Shown piece by piece: positions 1 to 13,017 of a stretch of 64,000 nucleotides of DNA. How positions within the stretch are numbered: position 1 is the first letter of the stretch; every line of letters begins with the position of its first letter. A program made the translations under genes and the position numbers. The DNA is from Phoenix dactylifera (lineage: Eukaryota; Streptophyta; Magnoliopsida; Arecales; Arecaceae): contig NC_052409.1 in NCBI RefSeq assembly GCF_009389715.1, forward strand, positions 1,404,001 to 1,468,000. Direction: 5' to 3'. Below the pieces are notes generated by a model that saw only the letters and a program-made list of their open reading frames with translations, was not told where the DNA came from and ran no database searches.

Positions 1-360
1 ACTGGAGGGTTTGATGTTCATCTTGAAAGTTTTGATAAAGGATTCGAGAAAGCTTGTAATGGGACACCGTGTAACCCTAAACAGGAGGAAATGGTGTAGA
101 ATAACTCGAAATTCCAACCTGAAGTACTTGGGATGAGTTCTTCTCAATTTGGTTTATCAAGTAATGTGCTTGTGTAACTAAATTTCAGCTTTATATAATT
201 TTATACGCTTGAATTTTTCTATCCATGGTTTTGTAATGCTAGCTAAAGGGTTCTAGCTATTGCATGCATGGTATCAGCAAGTTCTTCTATTTGCTTTCTG
301 CAGACTGCTGTGAACATTGAGGGTTGTGGATTAAGGAAAAAGTGATTTCTCAGGGGCAGA
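1..360 (+). other. Probable 5' UTR and UTR intron of the CHR4-like gene
   Basis: There is no convincing coding sequence here. A GT donor near 162-163 (gtaatg) and a polypyrimidine tract ending in cag at 301-303 suggest a small intron inside the 5' leader. A short upstream ORF starting at 133 would end just after the splice. The window edge cuts the transcript start, so this is inference. Confidence 0.35.
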
Positions 361-2039
361 ATGATAGGTAAAAGAGTGTTACTAACATACAAACGTAAGC
401 GCTTCTCATCTCAGCCTCATCATGGTAAAGGAATTACTGCTGATTCAACTTCAAAGTCTCCAACCGGTATACTTCTAGAGATATCAAGCCAAGAAGCTGA
501 ATCTGGTGCTGACAATGAGAAGCTGAACAAAGACAATACGGTGAAAAAAACTAATCCTATAAGTCTTGTGACATTTGTTTTTATGATTCTATAAGTCTTG
601 TGACATTTGTTTTTATGATTAAAATGCACCTTGGTCTTCTGTTGTATTTTTTTTTTCGGGCTTGTTTAGCAAATCAGTGAATCTTTTTCACCTCTATAGG
701 TAACTTGTAGTGCTTCCTCGTTATGTTTATAGCTGTAGCCTGATCTTGTCATGTTAGACAGTGGCTGAGCGAGCCAGTGGGTTATTCCGAAAATATCATT
801 TCTGGGGTCATGTCATGGAGTTCATTTAACTGCCTTATGAAGTTAAGTTGTTCTGTTATGGACTTGTAATATAGCTTCATGTGCCAAAGTTTGTTCGCAA
901 AAGAATCTACCAGGTCACAGATTACCATGCCTATTTAGAGACTCTTTGCAGAGAAACAAGAATACACTTGAAAGATCTATCTTTTTTCTCATGCTGTGTA
1001 CTTTCGGTGGTTTGCTAACAATCATGTTGATTTTTTTAAAATCTAAATTGCACAGTTCACTCATCGAAAAATAATTACCAGATCAAAACCATCTAGATAT
1101 AGGACATATGTTGAAGCTAATGACAAGATGTAAACATCAAATCACAATCGTACACAACCTTAAAGGGACGTATGGATTTTCTTTGTCCATACTCCTATTA
1201 TATCTCTCATGTGTGTGTGGGAATTGGCTGCTGATGTGTGGGAGGGAGAAATAGGTGGGAATAGGGTCTCTGTTTGATCATTCTTTCTCACTCCTCAGCC
1301 CTTATGGACAATGCATGATATATCCAACATGAGTGGGAATTGTTTAAAGAGAGGAGATTGGGGGAGGTGAACAAAAGAGATCCTATAGTCCAAATATCTT
1401 TGGGATAATGAAGATACGATATTTGATTGTCCATGTTACCCTTAGATATGGAACACCATATTGTTGATACATGCACAATTACAGTAAACACTAGTTTTGA
1501 AGAGATGTGCTTTGGCCTTGCAGTAGTACAGGGTCAGGACTCCTGGTATGATCACTACATTCGTATCGTGCTAAACTTTATTTATTTATTATGACTTATT
1601 GTTATTTTAATGACAATGGGCTGAGAACAACCTTACTATCAGCAGCATCAAGCAGTGCCTGGAATTCAGTGACTAAGATAGCAGTCAAGGGTTACCTGTT
1701 GACCAAAAGAATTCCCTAGGCTGCTCCACATGCTTATTATGTCATACATTTTCATCAGTTCTTAAGGAAGAAACGTAATATCCAGATTTTAGATCTTCCA
1801 AATTTTCCTTTAGATGGAAAGTTAATTAGTTAACATGAAAAACTTTATTGTATGATAACCACAAGTATGAGTAGTTGGAAGAAAGATTTGCATGTCACAT
1901 GCTCTTGATCCCCATGAGGTTGGTCTTCTTCTCTTTGGCTATCTCTCCTACATTGCTTTCCCCTTGTAGTGCTGAATTGCTGATAATCTACCTCTTCCGC
2001 ATCCCTTATGCCTGCATCTTGATCTAGGAATGGGTTGAA

Positions 2040-2070
<31 letters not shown>

Positions 2071-5000
2071 TCCTCCCTCCCTCTCTTCCCCCTCTCTTCT
2101 TTTATCCCGTAAGCAACCAATCAATGGAGGCATGACCAAGGGACATGTTGTACAGAGGATATGTGACTATTGCTAAAGAAGATATGAATGCTGAACATCT
2201 ACTGAACACACTCTTTCCAAATAAGTCTCTTTCCTAGTAATACCATCTCTTCTTGATTAGAAAATCTCAATTAGGAATAGAATTTGTTATCCTGTATCTA
2301 ATAAATGGGTGTGCTTTGGTTCCTTGCTGCAATACGATATGGACTTAGATATTCATGTTCTTTTCCATTGTGTTCTGTAGTGCATTGAAGAGTGATTATG
2401 AAGGTGTGTATGAATCTCAATGTTCATTTTTGTATCACATTCATTGCTTCAGCGAAAACTCAATTTCCATCATGTAGCTGACCTAAACCATGACTCCAAC
2501 AGATATTTCTTTTCTAGAGAGTTGATGTGAAGATAGCAAGTATATCATATCCCTCTTTTTAAGCTTCAAATTCTGTTTTTTTTAATATTTCTAAAGTTCA
2601 CATAATTTTATATTTGATTAATATTTCATTTTCTTTTATTTCTTTATGTTTCATTTTTTTTAATAGTAAAAATGTATCCCTGGCGCCCATGTATTGGCAT
2701 CAGTTTAAAGGACTGTGCTTAATTATAGATGCTCTGTGCCTTTGAATGCTCTCACCAGAACCTTAGAGCACCTTCTTCAAAATCTTGTCATTTGTCTTGC
2801 TCGATAATGCATTTGGCTCATGTCTATCATAAGTTACTTCAGATTTGGTGGATTTTTGATAGTAGTTGTTGAATAATGTGACCCAGATGCTTGATATAAA
2901 TTTTGATGATGGGCAGGACAGGGTGATGGGTATCTCTCATCTGAAAACCAATTCATCATTACATCTGCTCCTTCCTTGCTATTTGCTCTTTTCCAAAGGT
3001 CTTTGATGATAGAATACCATGAAACACACACTATAGTATATATGTTGGCTCAAGTCAAGGGAATTCTAGCAGCTATTAGGTCCCTGTATTTTGCCCGTAT
3101 AATGATAAAAACATAATAAAAATTTTCAGAGAACATGTCAGCTTTGAACCAAACTTTAACTTGTCCTGAAATATAATAAGAATCAATCTCCTACGATTGC
3201 GTTGATCTTTTGACTTAAGAGGAAAAGGAAAAAGGAAGAAAAGGAAATGCCATATAGAATCAAAATCAGGCTTTTTTGCCAAGAAGTCTTCTGCATAACT
3301 TACTTTGGGGCTAAAATTTAGTTTATCAATCTGGTGGTTCATCGTTATGCATTTAATACTCTTCATATGGTTTGGATTAAATTGATTGGTTTTTCTTTGT
3401 TTTTGTATCTTAAGAATGGATGATGAAGTTTTAGATGCTTCTTACCATTCTTTTTATAGCATGGACATAAGTCAATGGATCCATTGATCAATCGCAATCT
3501 TACTGTTTGAAAATAACATTCTCATGAATCAAGGATTTAAATACTGCACCATGCCCTACCATGTGGCCTTGTTGCCGGCGTGACATAATGTGCATGTCAT
3601 GATATCAAGTGTAAAAGCTGATACAAGTAAGTATGTGATCAGCCTACTAGAAATACAATTGAATTTACTGCATTGCTTAATAAATATCCCACTTTTCCAC
3701 TTCTAAACCTCTTGCAAGCTAAGGGTAGTCAGATTTGTGAGTCCAGAGGTTGAAGAACATTCAAATTGGGGACTGATTTAAGTTATGAGGATTTATGAAT
3801 TTATCAAAGAGTTATGATAGTTTTTTGGGTATAAAATGTGTCCACATTTCTTCCCAAAACCTGAAAAAATCAAAAATAACCAAACATAAATCTCTCCATT
3901 GTCCTTTTTCTAAATATGGTTTTTAAGAGATGATCTAATCACCTATGGTTTGCTAGAACATGAATCTAAAATTACTGAAGATTCTATTTATGTTTGAAAG
4001 GGTCAAAGCTTTTGTTTGAAAGTTCTAGTTTTTAGAATATACAAAATCAGCCTTTTATGATAAAATAGTTTAATGAGTGCATCTTAGCATGCTTTAAGTG
4101 TACTTCTTTCACTATTAAATGTCTTTTCATGGCAATGTGTGTCAATGCTTGATGCATCATGGTTGACAGCTGTTGGCTGGCATAGGAATCATGTATGTCA
4201 AATAAATTCTTGATCCACATTCTGGCCTATTTGGTTGCCCATAAGTGGGCAATGGAAACTGACTTTAGCCCAGAAGTTGCCACTTTGGGCATTTGGTTAG
4301 TACAATATGAGCTGAAGTCAGGTCCTGCCCTGAGCCAAACTCAACCAACAACATCCGAAGCAACTTCAATTGGTGGGGTGCCAAAGTCCGTTCAGCTGAT
4401 GTCAATTCCTACCCATTGACTTCCCGCAATCCAACATGCCCTAGTGGAAGGGGAAATAACATCAGTCATGCTCATTAATCCTAGCATGATCAATCTTTGA
4501 ACTTTTTGTTTCTGCTTCAGATCAAGTTGAACCAACCTGCTTTAGTGTAGCAGAACATAATCTGAAACTGCTCTTAGTGAACAAGTGGGTTTTATGGGTG
4601 ATTTGTTTGACTTAGAAGAAGAGATGTTCTATTATACATTAGATATGCTGTATTCTGTAACACCCTTTTAGATTGTTCATTATGCAACAGTATTTTCATT
4701 ATTAAATTGATCTACATCCCTTAGTTTTGAGTTTGTAGTTTGAACTGTATTTTTGGACAACAATATATGATTCTAAGACAGATATTAAAGGTATCATATT
4801 TAAATCCTTGGTTCCTTCAGATATTAGGCTGCAATAAATAGTTAGAGGTTGTTGCTATAAGGGATTCTGCCATCCTGATGAATCTGGTGCTGCAACTGCC
4901 ATTTTATCTGCTCCCCCAAATTATATTACATAGGAATCATCAATACATCTGCCAAGTAGATGAATCCTTTTTTCATTGTTTGTTTGTCTTTTTCAAGCCT

Positions 5001-8000
5001 TCTGTTTTAGGGCTAGTGTTTCTTACTGTGAAATGTTGAGCAAGTTCTTCACAATCGTTTTTTTTTATAGAGGTGCCCTTGACATTATCAACTTCATCTA
5101 GCATGGAGAATTTTTGAGATTGTGAAGAAACCGGGGAATAAGTCAAATGATTTGTTAGTCTTCATTATCAATAGAACAGTTATTGTTGTGAACTCAAAGT
5201 TCACTTCCTTCAATTGCCATCTCTAAGACTCTCTGCATGATCATGTGCCACATGAATGGTCCCGCGGTCCCACTAGCTATGAATTTTTAAAACTTAAAAC
5301 TTAACCTATGAAGTTTACTCACAGTTGTTAAGTTTTCCCCAGTTATTTATACTCAAGGTTTGAAAATCTGACCATATTGCCGTACATTTCTGTACCATAC
5401 TGCGATACATACCATGCCATACCCATGCCATAGTAGCAAACCATGAATATGCGATAGTATATAAACTACAAATGCATGACCAGTATACCCCCGTGCTGCA
5501 GTAGTTCAAACCTTGCTTATCCCTGCTGCCCTCTTCTTTGTAATCACTATTACTCATACGGGGAAATGCTTCACGTTGTAATAAAATTGTCTTTAATAGG
5601 TCAAATATTATTTAGACCTATGAGGTCTAGACACATTTTGTTAAGTTTTCCCTAGTTATTTATCCCCAAGGTTTGAAAATCTGACCATATTGCAGTACGT
5701 GCCCGCACCATACTGCGATACATACCATAACTACCTCATATTGCCAAACCCTAAACAGATATGGTGGTATGCGACAGTACATAAAGTACCAATACATGAT
5801 CAGTATGCCCCCATACTGCAGTAGCTGAAACCTTGCTTGTCCCCCCTTGCCCTCTTCTTTATAATCACTATACTCATGCTGGGAATTGCCTCTTGTTGTA
5901 ATAAAATTGCCATGCCAAGTTATATTCTAACGTTTTGTTTCTTAATAGGTCAAATAACATTGTGAACAGTAATGTTATTGCATAAATTGTATACTGTAGA
6001 TTCTTCCTCTCTTTTTCCCCCCCTTAAATCTTAACAATATATTATAAATAACTTCCCATTATGTTTTCGTATTAACATTGCAGCATTGCTCTAGATGTGG
6101 TTCTGTTGATGTCAATGAGAACCTGCTGGGCTGCGTTAGATGCTTAAGGAATTATCATCTGCGATGCATCAGCCCCCTTTCGAAGGTTTACATTTAGTAC
6201 TACTTAGCGTTAAATGAAAATTTTCAACAAACATGTTAATCTGATGATTTCTATCCTTCATTATGCATAGTGTATTCCTCAGGAAAAATGGCAATGCTCA
6301 GCTTGTATCAAAAGTCATGAATTCGAGGAGTCTATGCAGCAGCAAGTTCAAGAGACTAATGAAAATAAGAAAAATAAAAGCATTGAGGAGTCTGAGATTG
6401 GGCCAATTGAACTTCATTCACATAAAATGGTGTTAAGTACAAGACCATTTGGGGACAGCTCCGCGAAGACAAGTTCCTCCGCAAATGATGCATCCTTTAA
6501 CAAGATTAAAAACATTGTACGGACAGATGAATCATACACAGATTCTGGTTCAGCATGCAAGGTCCCATGCACTGAAGGGAGTTCAAGCTCTAAAGTAACA
6601 GACTTGGAGATTGTAGGAAGATCAAATCCCATATGTTTGGATTCATTAACTGAAAGAAAAAGTAATTCTGGATTCCCAGAGGACTGTGTTTCTGTTTTGT
6701 TGATTTCAGATAAAAGAGAGAGTTTTTTATGCAATGAACAACGTCCAAAAGATAATTGCAGTACTCCCTTGATTACCTTTTCTAGGAGAGTGAGAAAAAA
6801 GCGTGATGTAGGCGAGAAATTTATGGGAGGAAATCTGAGGGCTGAGGAGATACAGTGTTCAACATGTACCTGGAGCAAAATAGGACCTAGTTGTAGATGC
6901 GAAGGATCAATCCCAGAATGCAACTTCATGGATCACTCGACTAAAGCTGTTTTACCAGAACAAGCTGACTGTAGACCGTTGCATGTGGTTCAACAAGCCA
7001 TGGTATAGTTTAAACTTTACTATGGTCAGCTCTTTCTTTTTGTTATGGTTAAGTTTTGCATGTCTATCTGCTATAGTCTTGACTAGAAGCATTATAATAT
7101 TTCTTTGACTGTGGTATAGTTTGATCCATGGTTCACTGTACTGGTGCGTGCTGCCCTATACTGCACCTACCAAATCGTACCGGCTGAACTTTACTGTGGT
7201 CAAGTCTTTCTTTGTTATGGTTAAAGTTGTGCATGTCTGTCTGCTGTTCTTGACTACAAGCATTATTATATTTCTCAACAGCATTTTGAAAAACTTAAGT
7301 GATTTCTCATATACTTGGTGCTGTACTTCCTTTTTGCCTTCTCTTTTTGCTAGTTGATTCACCAGTAGATTCTGATATAATATATGGGTGCAGATATTTT
7401 CTATATAGATTGTCCAATAATTGTTTCATCATGACATGTTCCGTAGAAAACAAAGCAAAGTTTATATTGCTGGTGCTGGAACATGTATTAATGCAAGTCA
7501 TTGGGACACTAGCTTTAGACTAAAGCATTTAAGTTTTACTAGTATATCTGCACTTGCATAGCAATGATAGCATGATATGGCAAATAAATAAAGCATTTAC
7601 ATATTCCAATTAAATAAAATCTATTATATATTAATTAACACTTTATTCGATTTAAACTGATAATTGCAATAACAAATATACATTTTACAGATATTTCTAT
7701 ATTCATTCTCATCCTCCTAAATTAGATTATTATAAGTGTAGGATAGGTTCCAACTGAAACCTTGCATGTAGATGCATATGGATGGGAGCTTGATGGAGCT
7801 AGAAACTAAAGACATTTGAAGATGAAGTATCAGAGTAAGTGGTAAATTTGTTGCTCAGTATGTTAGAGTCGTATTCAATACGCTTTCATGAGTTCATCAT
7901 ATTTAGTGCAAGCAGAATAAAAGAAAATAATATAAGTAAGTGGATTAAAATACTTGTACCTGATTTTACAATGTTAAAAGTAAAATTATTGAAGAAGCGT

Positions 8001-11000
8001 ACCGAAAATTCAAAATGGACCAAGTTAAAATGAAACTTCAAAATGCAAATTAAAATCAAAAGGAAATATGGCCTTTTCTTTTTCTTTCCTTTTTTTTATA
8101 AAATTTATTGCCATCTCTAAATATCAGAAGTTCAGAACAAAATTAATGCATAGGTAAGGTATAGGGGTTCTTTATGGGGAAAAGGAGATGGTATGATGGA
8201 GAGAGATTAAGAGATCTGTTGGTAGTTACTAGTTAGAGAATAAATTAGAGGGAGTTGCAGATAGTAATGGATGTAATCGGTGTCTGCTGTGCCAGTACTG
8301 GGCCTTGGACCGGTTGTCTAGCGGCACGAGTCGGTACGGGCCTGCGCTTTGCCGTGCCGGGCTTGTACCGACATAGTAGAGGAGGTGGGGGAGAGGGCGA
8401 ATAGGGGAGAGGAAAAGAGAGAGAAAAAGGGGAGAGAGGGAGAGGGAAGGAGGGCTGGCTAAGGCCGAGAACTTGGGTGGTGGAGGCGGAGGAGGCTTTG
8501 CGGCCCGGTCCCCTGTTTCGTTCGAAACACGGGTCCGGCCGCTTTTTTAATTTCGCGATATTTAAGTAAAGTCGACAAATTGCTTGTCGACTTCACTTAA
8601 AAATCGCCAAATTAAAAAGGAGCTCCAGTTTCAAACGAAATAGGAGACTCAACTGCAAAGCCCGGAGGAGCCTCCTTTGCGCAGCTCGCCGGCCTCCGCA
8701 AAGATATAAAACAAAAATAATATAAATAAAACAGAAAACTAAAACAAAAGTTAAAACGCTACCACTAAAATTAAAAATATAAAATTGAGCAGAATGTTTG
8801 ATGGGTGTTTGTAATTCCATCTATTGATAAATCTGATCACTTTTTAATGCAAATTGTTAAATAGAACCCAGATTTTGGTTTACTTTCTTCTTTCTCTGGA
8901 AAGAAAGAACAGCCAGGAATACACATGAATAAAAGGAGTGGATGTAACTATCTGTTTTTAACTGAAATAATTGTGACAACGAGAGGGAAAAAATTAGAGC
9001 CCTTTTTTGGGGGAGGGGAGATCTTAGTATTGTTAGGAAGGTGTTAAGAGACAAATCTAATCAATCTAGCACTGGTTTGCTAGGCTGCATCAGTAAGTTG
9101 TGCTTGAGAATTTCTTAGAGTCTGCTCTTTTTAGAAAAGAAATTATCAGTTATCAAATTGGTTATGATATATGGCAAGATGTTGGGTGCAAGCTACGTTA
9201 CATGGACTTAGGTTCGTGTTTGGTCTGTTAGTTCATGTCTAAGCATCAGATCCTTCTAATATTTAAGAAATGCTCCTTATGGAGCCGTGTCCAGGTGTCA
9301 TATTAACATCTGTTTTAAAGTGTTCGTGTGGGTACTTTAGGCTAAAATGAATGCTTGTGTAACATAGGGTGCTAGAGAGATGGATCTTAAATGCAAGCAA
9401 GTAGTCCAGTTTTCTTAGGAAAGAAACATATTTGTTAGCAGGAATTGCTTGAAGAGGTTTAGTTTGGGTTGACAGGGGGGATGAAATGATTGGTTTGAGT
9501 GTGTTTTCTGGGTGGAAGAGATATCATACATGCACACACAAAAAAGAGAGAAATCTATAATGCAATTGTTTGACATGAAGAACTCCAGAATATGGAGTGT
9601 AGAATATTTTGGGAACAAAAATTAACAGACATACTATTCGTAGGATATTCTGTAAATAATAGAAATTTTAATAATCTGCAAAACTTAAAAGAATTGAAAA
9701 TTAGAAAAAAAGAATGCAAGCATTAGAAAGATTAAGAGGTATATGAATACATTTTGACAATGTTTCATTAAATTTCTATCATAAGGCATATAACGTAGCA
9801 TGTTTTAACAAAATTTTGAAATTGTTTCAAGGTCCCAAGAGCAACTAGTCAAATAACGTGTTTTCTCATCCATCAAAATGGGAGGTAGGCAATAAGGCAT
9901 AGCTCGAAATAATGACAGTAGATCTTTTGAATTAATGAATGTGATCCATAATAAGCAACTGTAAACACACCTAAACTGCTCTATCCCAGAGCTTTATTTC
10001 TTATCGGTGCCAACCTATGGACAAGGGCCTCCTGATTAATCTGTTCTACCGTACAACCCAAACTTTGGAGTGCAGTGTGTTCAAGTAGCTTTCTGCATCA
10101 TGGTGTTTCCATGACTTTCAGCATGCGCATTGCATGTGCCATATTTATTCTAGGGTTGTTATTCTGGACTGTGTGCATTGCATGTGTCATGGAAATTTTG
10201 TAATCTGCTTCCCTCCTTATAGGTGTTTTAGCCATGTCAGTTACCTGAAAGCGATTGAGCTGCTGCAGGGTTAAAGTAAATGAAATGCCACATACATATG
10301 TGTGCTTTCTCTTTTAGAAATGATGATGGTCATGAAATTCTTTCAATTGAGGTTGATACAAATATGTATTGCATTTAATTCCATATAAATGATACTCCAA
10401 GGGAAAACTGTCTCATGTGAATATTGTGGGCAGATGGCTGATGTCGGAAAAGATGCTGGAGTTGAATCTGGACATGCAGATGCCCTTGCGACAAAAAAGT
10501 AAATTTCCTTTAGTTTATCTTTCTTTTTATTATTTTATTGGTACATCTTGGGGGGGGGGGGGGGGGGTCATTAGACCCAGCTTATCATTCTTTTTATATT
10601 GGTTGTTTCAACAGTAGATAACTGATATGGCCTTTTTCATCATATAGTGCTGGGGACACTGGTGACAAATTATCTCTTCAATGCTCTCATATTCTAGAGA
10701 AACCAAATGTGAGCCATCAGTATCCATTGCCTTCGCAGCCTGCGCGACATGTTCCTGAGGACCCATCAGAAAAACTCGCGGCTGCACATACAACTGATGT
10801 CATCAGAGACTCCATTTTAGTGCATGGGTGTAGGGTATCGAGCTCATTGGGAAATAAGTTAGTTGGTACTACAAATAGCTCTGAGAAAGCAATCACCCTA
10901 CATGGTGTTTCAAAGGACAGGAGTCACCTGAGTGATTTGGAATTTTCTATTGCCCCTCCTACATCTAATAGTCTAACTAAGATAGAATCAAGTAAATCAA

Positions 11001-13017
11001 CATCGAGTGTCCTGCCTGAAAATCTCCTGGAGTCCCAAAGTTCATTAGCTCGAAGTTATGGCATCATTATGGCAGATAAGGAAACCGATGGAAAAGTTGA
11101 TGAACTCAAATGGCTTGAAACACTTGATAAAGAACTGCAGGATACGAAAAAACAAAGAAGTATATGCTCATCCTTGGAGCAAAGTGTTATCAACTGCGAA
11201 CAAGCATCTAATGGAAGGGCTTCTTCTATGTTTCCAATCGGTTCATCTGTGAAGAGTCGACATGATCAGGTGAATTATAGCATAAAAATGAACTTATATA
11301 ATTATTCCTTTTCTGGGCTTGCCAAGGCTAGGGTTGTCAGCAATCTCTGCAACCTTGAGGCATCGAATTAAATTATCACCAGACATTCTCTGGCCAGCTC
11401 TCTATTAAAAAGTATTCAGGCTTGCTTTCTGCATCTTGGTCCTTTGTTTTGCTATGACAAAACGATGGGAAATTTTTGAATAGTTGCCAAATTTAAAACT
11501 GAGTTTTAATATTTGAATATTTTCCAAATTGTACATTGTTTTTTGGTTCTAATATTACTTTCTTTTTCTTTGTTGGTACTTGATTGCAGGATGCATCTAG
11601 GGAGTTCGAGAATCAGATAACTGGATCACATGGAAGAGCATATTTAACAAAATCAGTTGAGACTGGCTTTGAAAAGCAACGACATGAAGAGACGACAAAT
11701 AAATCTTCTTTTTCTACCGGTTTTTTAGGTCTATGGAATTCAGAGGGACCTGATGTCTCTGTTAAGGATTTCCAAAGCATGCATTCATCGTTGAATTTCA
11801 GTATTAAAGACAGTGTTCATGAATACAACAGGAGATTTCCATGGCCAAGCGTTGGCGTGAATGCATCTGTATCAAAGCAAAAGCAGATAGTTGACAATAT
11901 TATAACTGGCTCACAGATGTTAGAAAAGAGACAAGCCCCTCTGTTAGATAAGTTTAAGAGGAATGCAAATGAATGGTCAGAAGAAGAATTAGATTTTCTT
12001 TGGATTGGTGTGAGAAGATACGGAGTTAACAATTGGAATGCAATGCTAAGGGATCCAAAACTTTGCTTCATGAAATCAAGAGGCGCGGAGGACATCGCTG
12101 AGAGATGGAATTTAGAGCAAAGAAAGCTTCTGAATGGCGCACTACTCCAGCCAGGAAGACTGTCTGTACGAGATCTTTCCCTGCCTCCTTTTATGAATGA
12201 TTCTTGGCTAGCAAAACCGTCATCAAGTAACCACAATGGTGGGAATGGTGCCTGGTCAGGATGTTCAGAATTCCCAATGCTCGCAGCTGAGCCTCAACTT
12301 TCTCTGGGAGACGCATACCTTAAGAACGAGAACACCTCAAGGAGAAATCCACTTTACTCGTTAGGCCTGGGCTCAGCCAATCCTCTCACAAGTGTGAGCC
12401 CGCCCGCTGATTCCATCCAATGCAGCTTCCCGGTAGGTTCTTCTTACCTAGGGTCAGGACTCGATAACCATAAATCTTTCAATGTTCATAACACAAGGTA
12501 TGACTATGAATCATCTTCTTCGCACCAAAAGCCAGTTGAAAGGCTGACTCAGGATCGCCAACTGACGAGTCTGCCAGCAAGTAATCTCCCTCATTGGCTC
12601 AGAGATGTGTTGATCCCACAAGCAAAGCCAAGCAATTCAACATTGCCTCCTCCTGTTTCAGCCCTTGCACAATCTACAAGCATGCTCGGTAATGACACGA
12701 GAGTGGAGCCAACTGCTCCACCTAAAGATTCCCGGGGACGGGGAATTCTGAAGAGAAAGAACGTCACATCTGGTAATCATGCCAGCATTGCGATGGTGTC
12801 TGAAAGATCGGTATCTACGAGCAAGCATCGGATGGGGAAACGACCTGGCGCTTTCCCAACCCTGGTTGGGAACTCTCAGACGCCTACATCGGTGAATACA
12901 GGTTCGAGTCTGAATGGTGTATCCAGTTTGAATAAGAATTCAGGTCCTGTCGGACCAAGTAACTTGGTTGTCATTGATAGCGATGCATCTTCTGAGGAGA
13001 CAATATCGGACAGCTAG
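361..13017 (+). CDS. PHD finger and Myb/SANT-like nuclear protein, CHR4-like but without chromodomains or ATPase
   Basis: Six coding exons join in phase: 361-540, 6084-6185, 6271-7002, 10434-10498, 10648-11269 and 11590-13017, giving 1042 residues. ATG 361 is chosen because an in-frame stop (343-345) lies just upstream. Exons 2 and 3 form a complete C4HC3 PHD finger with ligands C62, C65, C77, C80, H85, C88, C103 and C106. The middle is serine-rich and low in complexity. Residues about 696-748 are a Myb/SANT-like domain that begins WSEEELDFLWIGVRRYG. An LPHWLRDVL motif follows near residue 900, and the end is acidic (VVIDSDASSEE). The PHD, the SANT-like segment and the LPHWLR motif resemble plant CHROMATIN REMODELING 4, as I recall that family. 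Its chromodomains and SNF2 ATPase are absent, and I see no remnant in the 3.4-kb intron where they would be expected. A role as a nuclear chromatin reader is inferred. Exon boundaries are firm; the family name is moderately sure. Confidence 0.72.
557..620. repeat. Perfect 32-bp tandem duplication at the start of intron 1
   Basis: The 32 bases at 557-588 are repeated exactly at 589-620. The repeat lies just inside the first intron of the CHR4-like gene, 16 bases after the donor at 541. A perfect copy implies a recent slippage or duplication. Confidence 0.9.
2038..2100. repeat. CT-rich microsatellite
   Basis: A run of CT dinucleotides grades into CCT and CTTT units. It lies in intron 1 of the CHR4-like gene. 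The Arg/Glu-rich ORFs read from the opposite strand are artefacts of this repeat. Confidence 0.85.
5327..5957. repeat. Diverged direct duplication, period about 313 bp
   Basis: Copy 1 (5327-about 5608) and copy 2 (5640-about 5957) share long blocks in the same order: gttaagttttccc, ggtttgaaaatctgacca, ccatactgcgatacatacca, ccctcttctt and aataggtcaaata. Internal motifs such as gtaccatactgcgatacatacc are themselves quasi-repetitive. The duplication lies directly upstream of the PHD exon. Confidence 0.85.
7011..7281. repeat. Direct duplication beside the exon 3 donor site
   Basis: About 95 bp at 7011-7105 recurs at about 7187-7281; shared blocks include ctttctttttgttatggtt, gcatgtct and gcattat. 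The nine bases following the exon 3 splice donor (gtatagttt at 7003) also recur at 7113. This is therefore a local duplication of intron sequence that includes a donor-like site. Confidence 0.75.
8488..8680. mobile_element. Foldback (inverted-repeat) MITE-like element
   Basis: The centre has two 30-base arms, 8549-8578 and 8584-8613, matching at about 27 of 30 positions in inverted orientation around a 5-base loop; both contain gtcgac. Homology continues outward: ggctttgc...tttcgttcgaaa on the left pairs with tttcaaacgaaa...gcaaagcc on the right. GC content is far above the surrounding intron. No transposase is encoded, and the family is not identified. Confidence 0.65.
10550..10567. repeat. 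Poly-G tract of 18 bases
   Basis: An uninterrupted G run lies in the short intron between exons 4 and 5 of the CHR4-like gene. Such tracts are prone to length error in assemblies. Confidence 0.9.

Larger units (their letters stand above)
541..6083 (+). other. Large (5.5 kb) intron 1 of the CHR4-like gene
   Basis: This stretch separates the N-terminal exon from the PHD finger exons. It contains a CT-rich microsatellite at 2041-2100, AT-rich low-complexity DNA and a 313-bp spaced tandem duplication near its 3' end. Short ORFs such as 4195-4419 have no recognisable domain and no splice sites that fit the gene. Confidence 0.6.

Noticed and set aside
1845-2139. Arg/Glu-repeat ORFs on the minus strand
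   Set aside because: They come from reading through the CT microsatellite in intron 1 of the CHR4-like gene.
6414-6929. 171-residue minus-strand ORF
   Set aside because: It is the antisense shadow of exon 3 of the CHR4-like gene.
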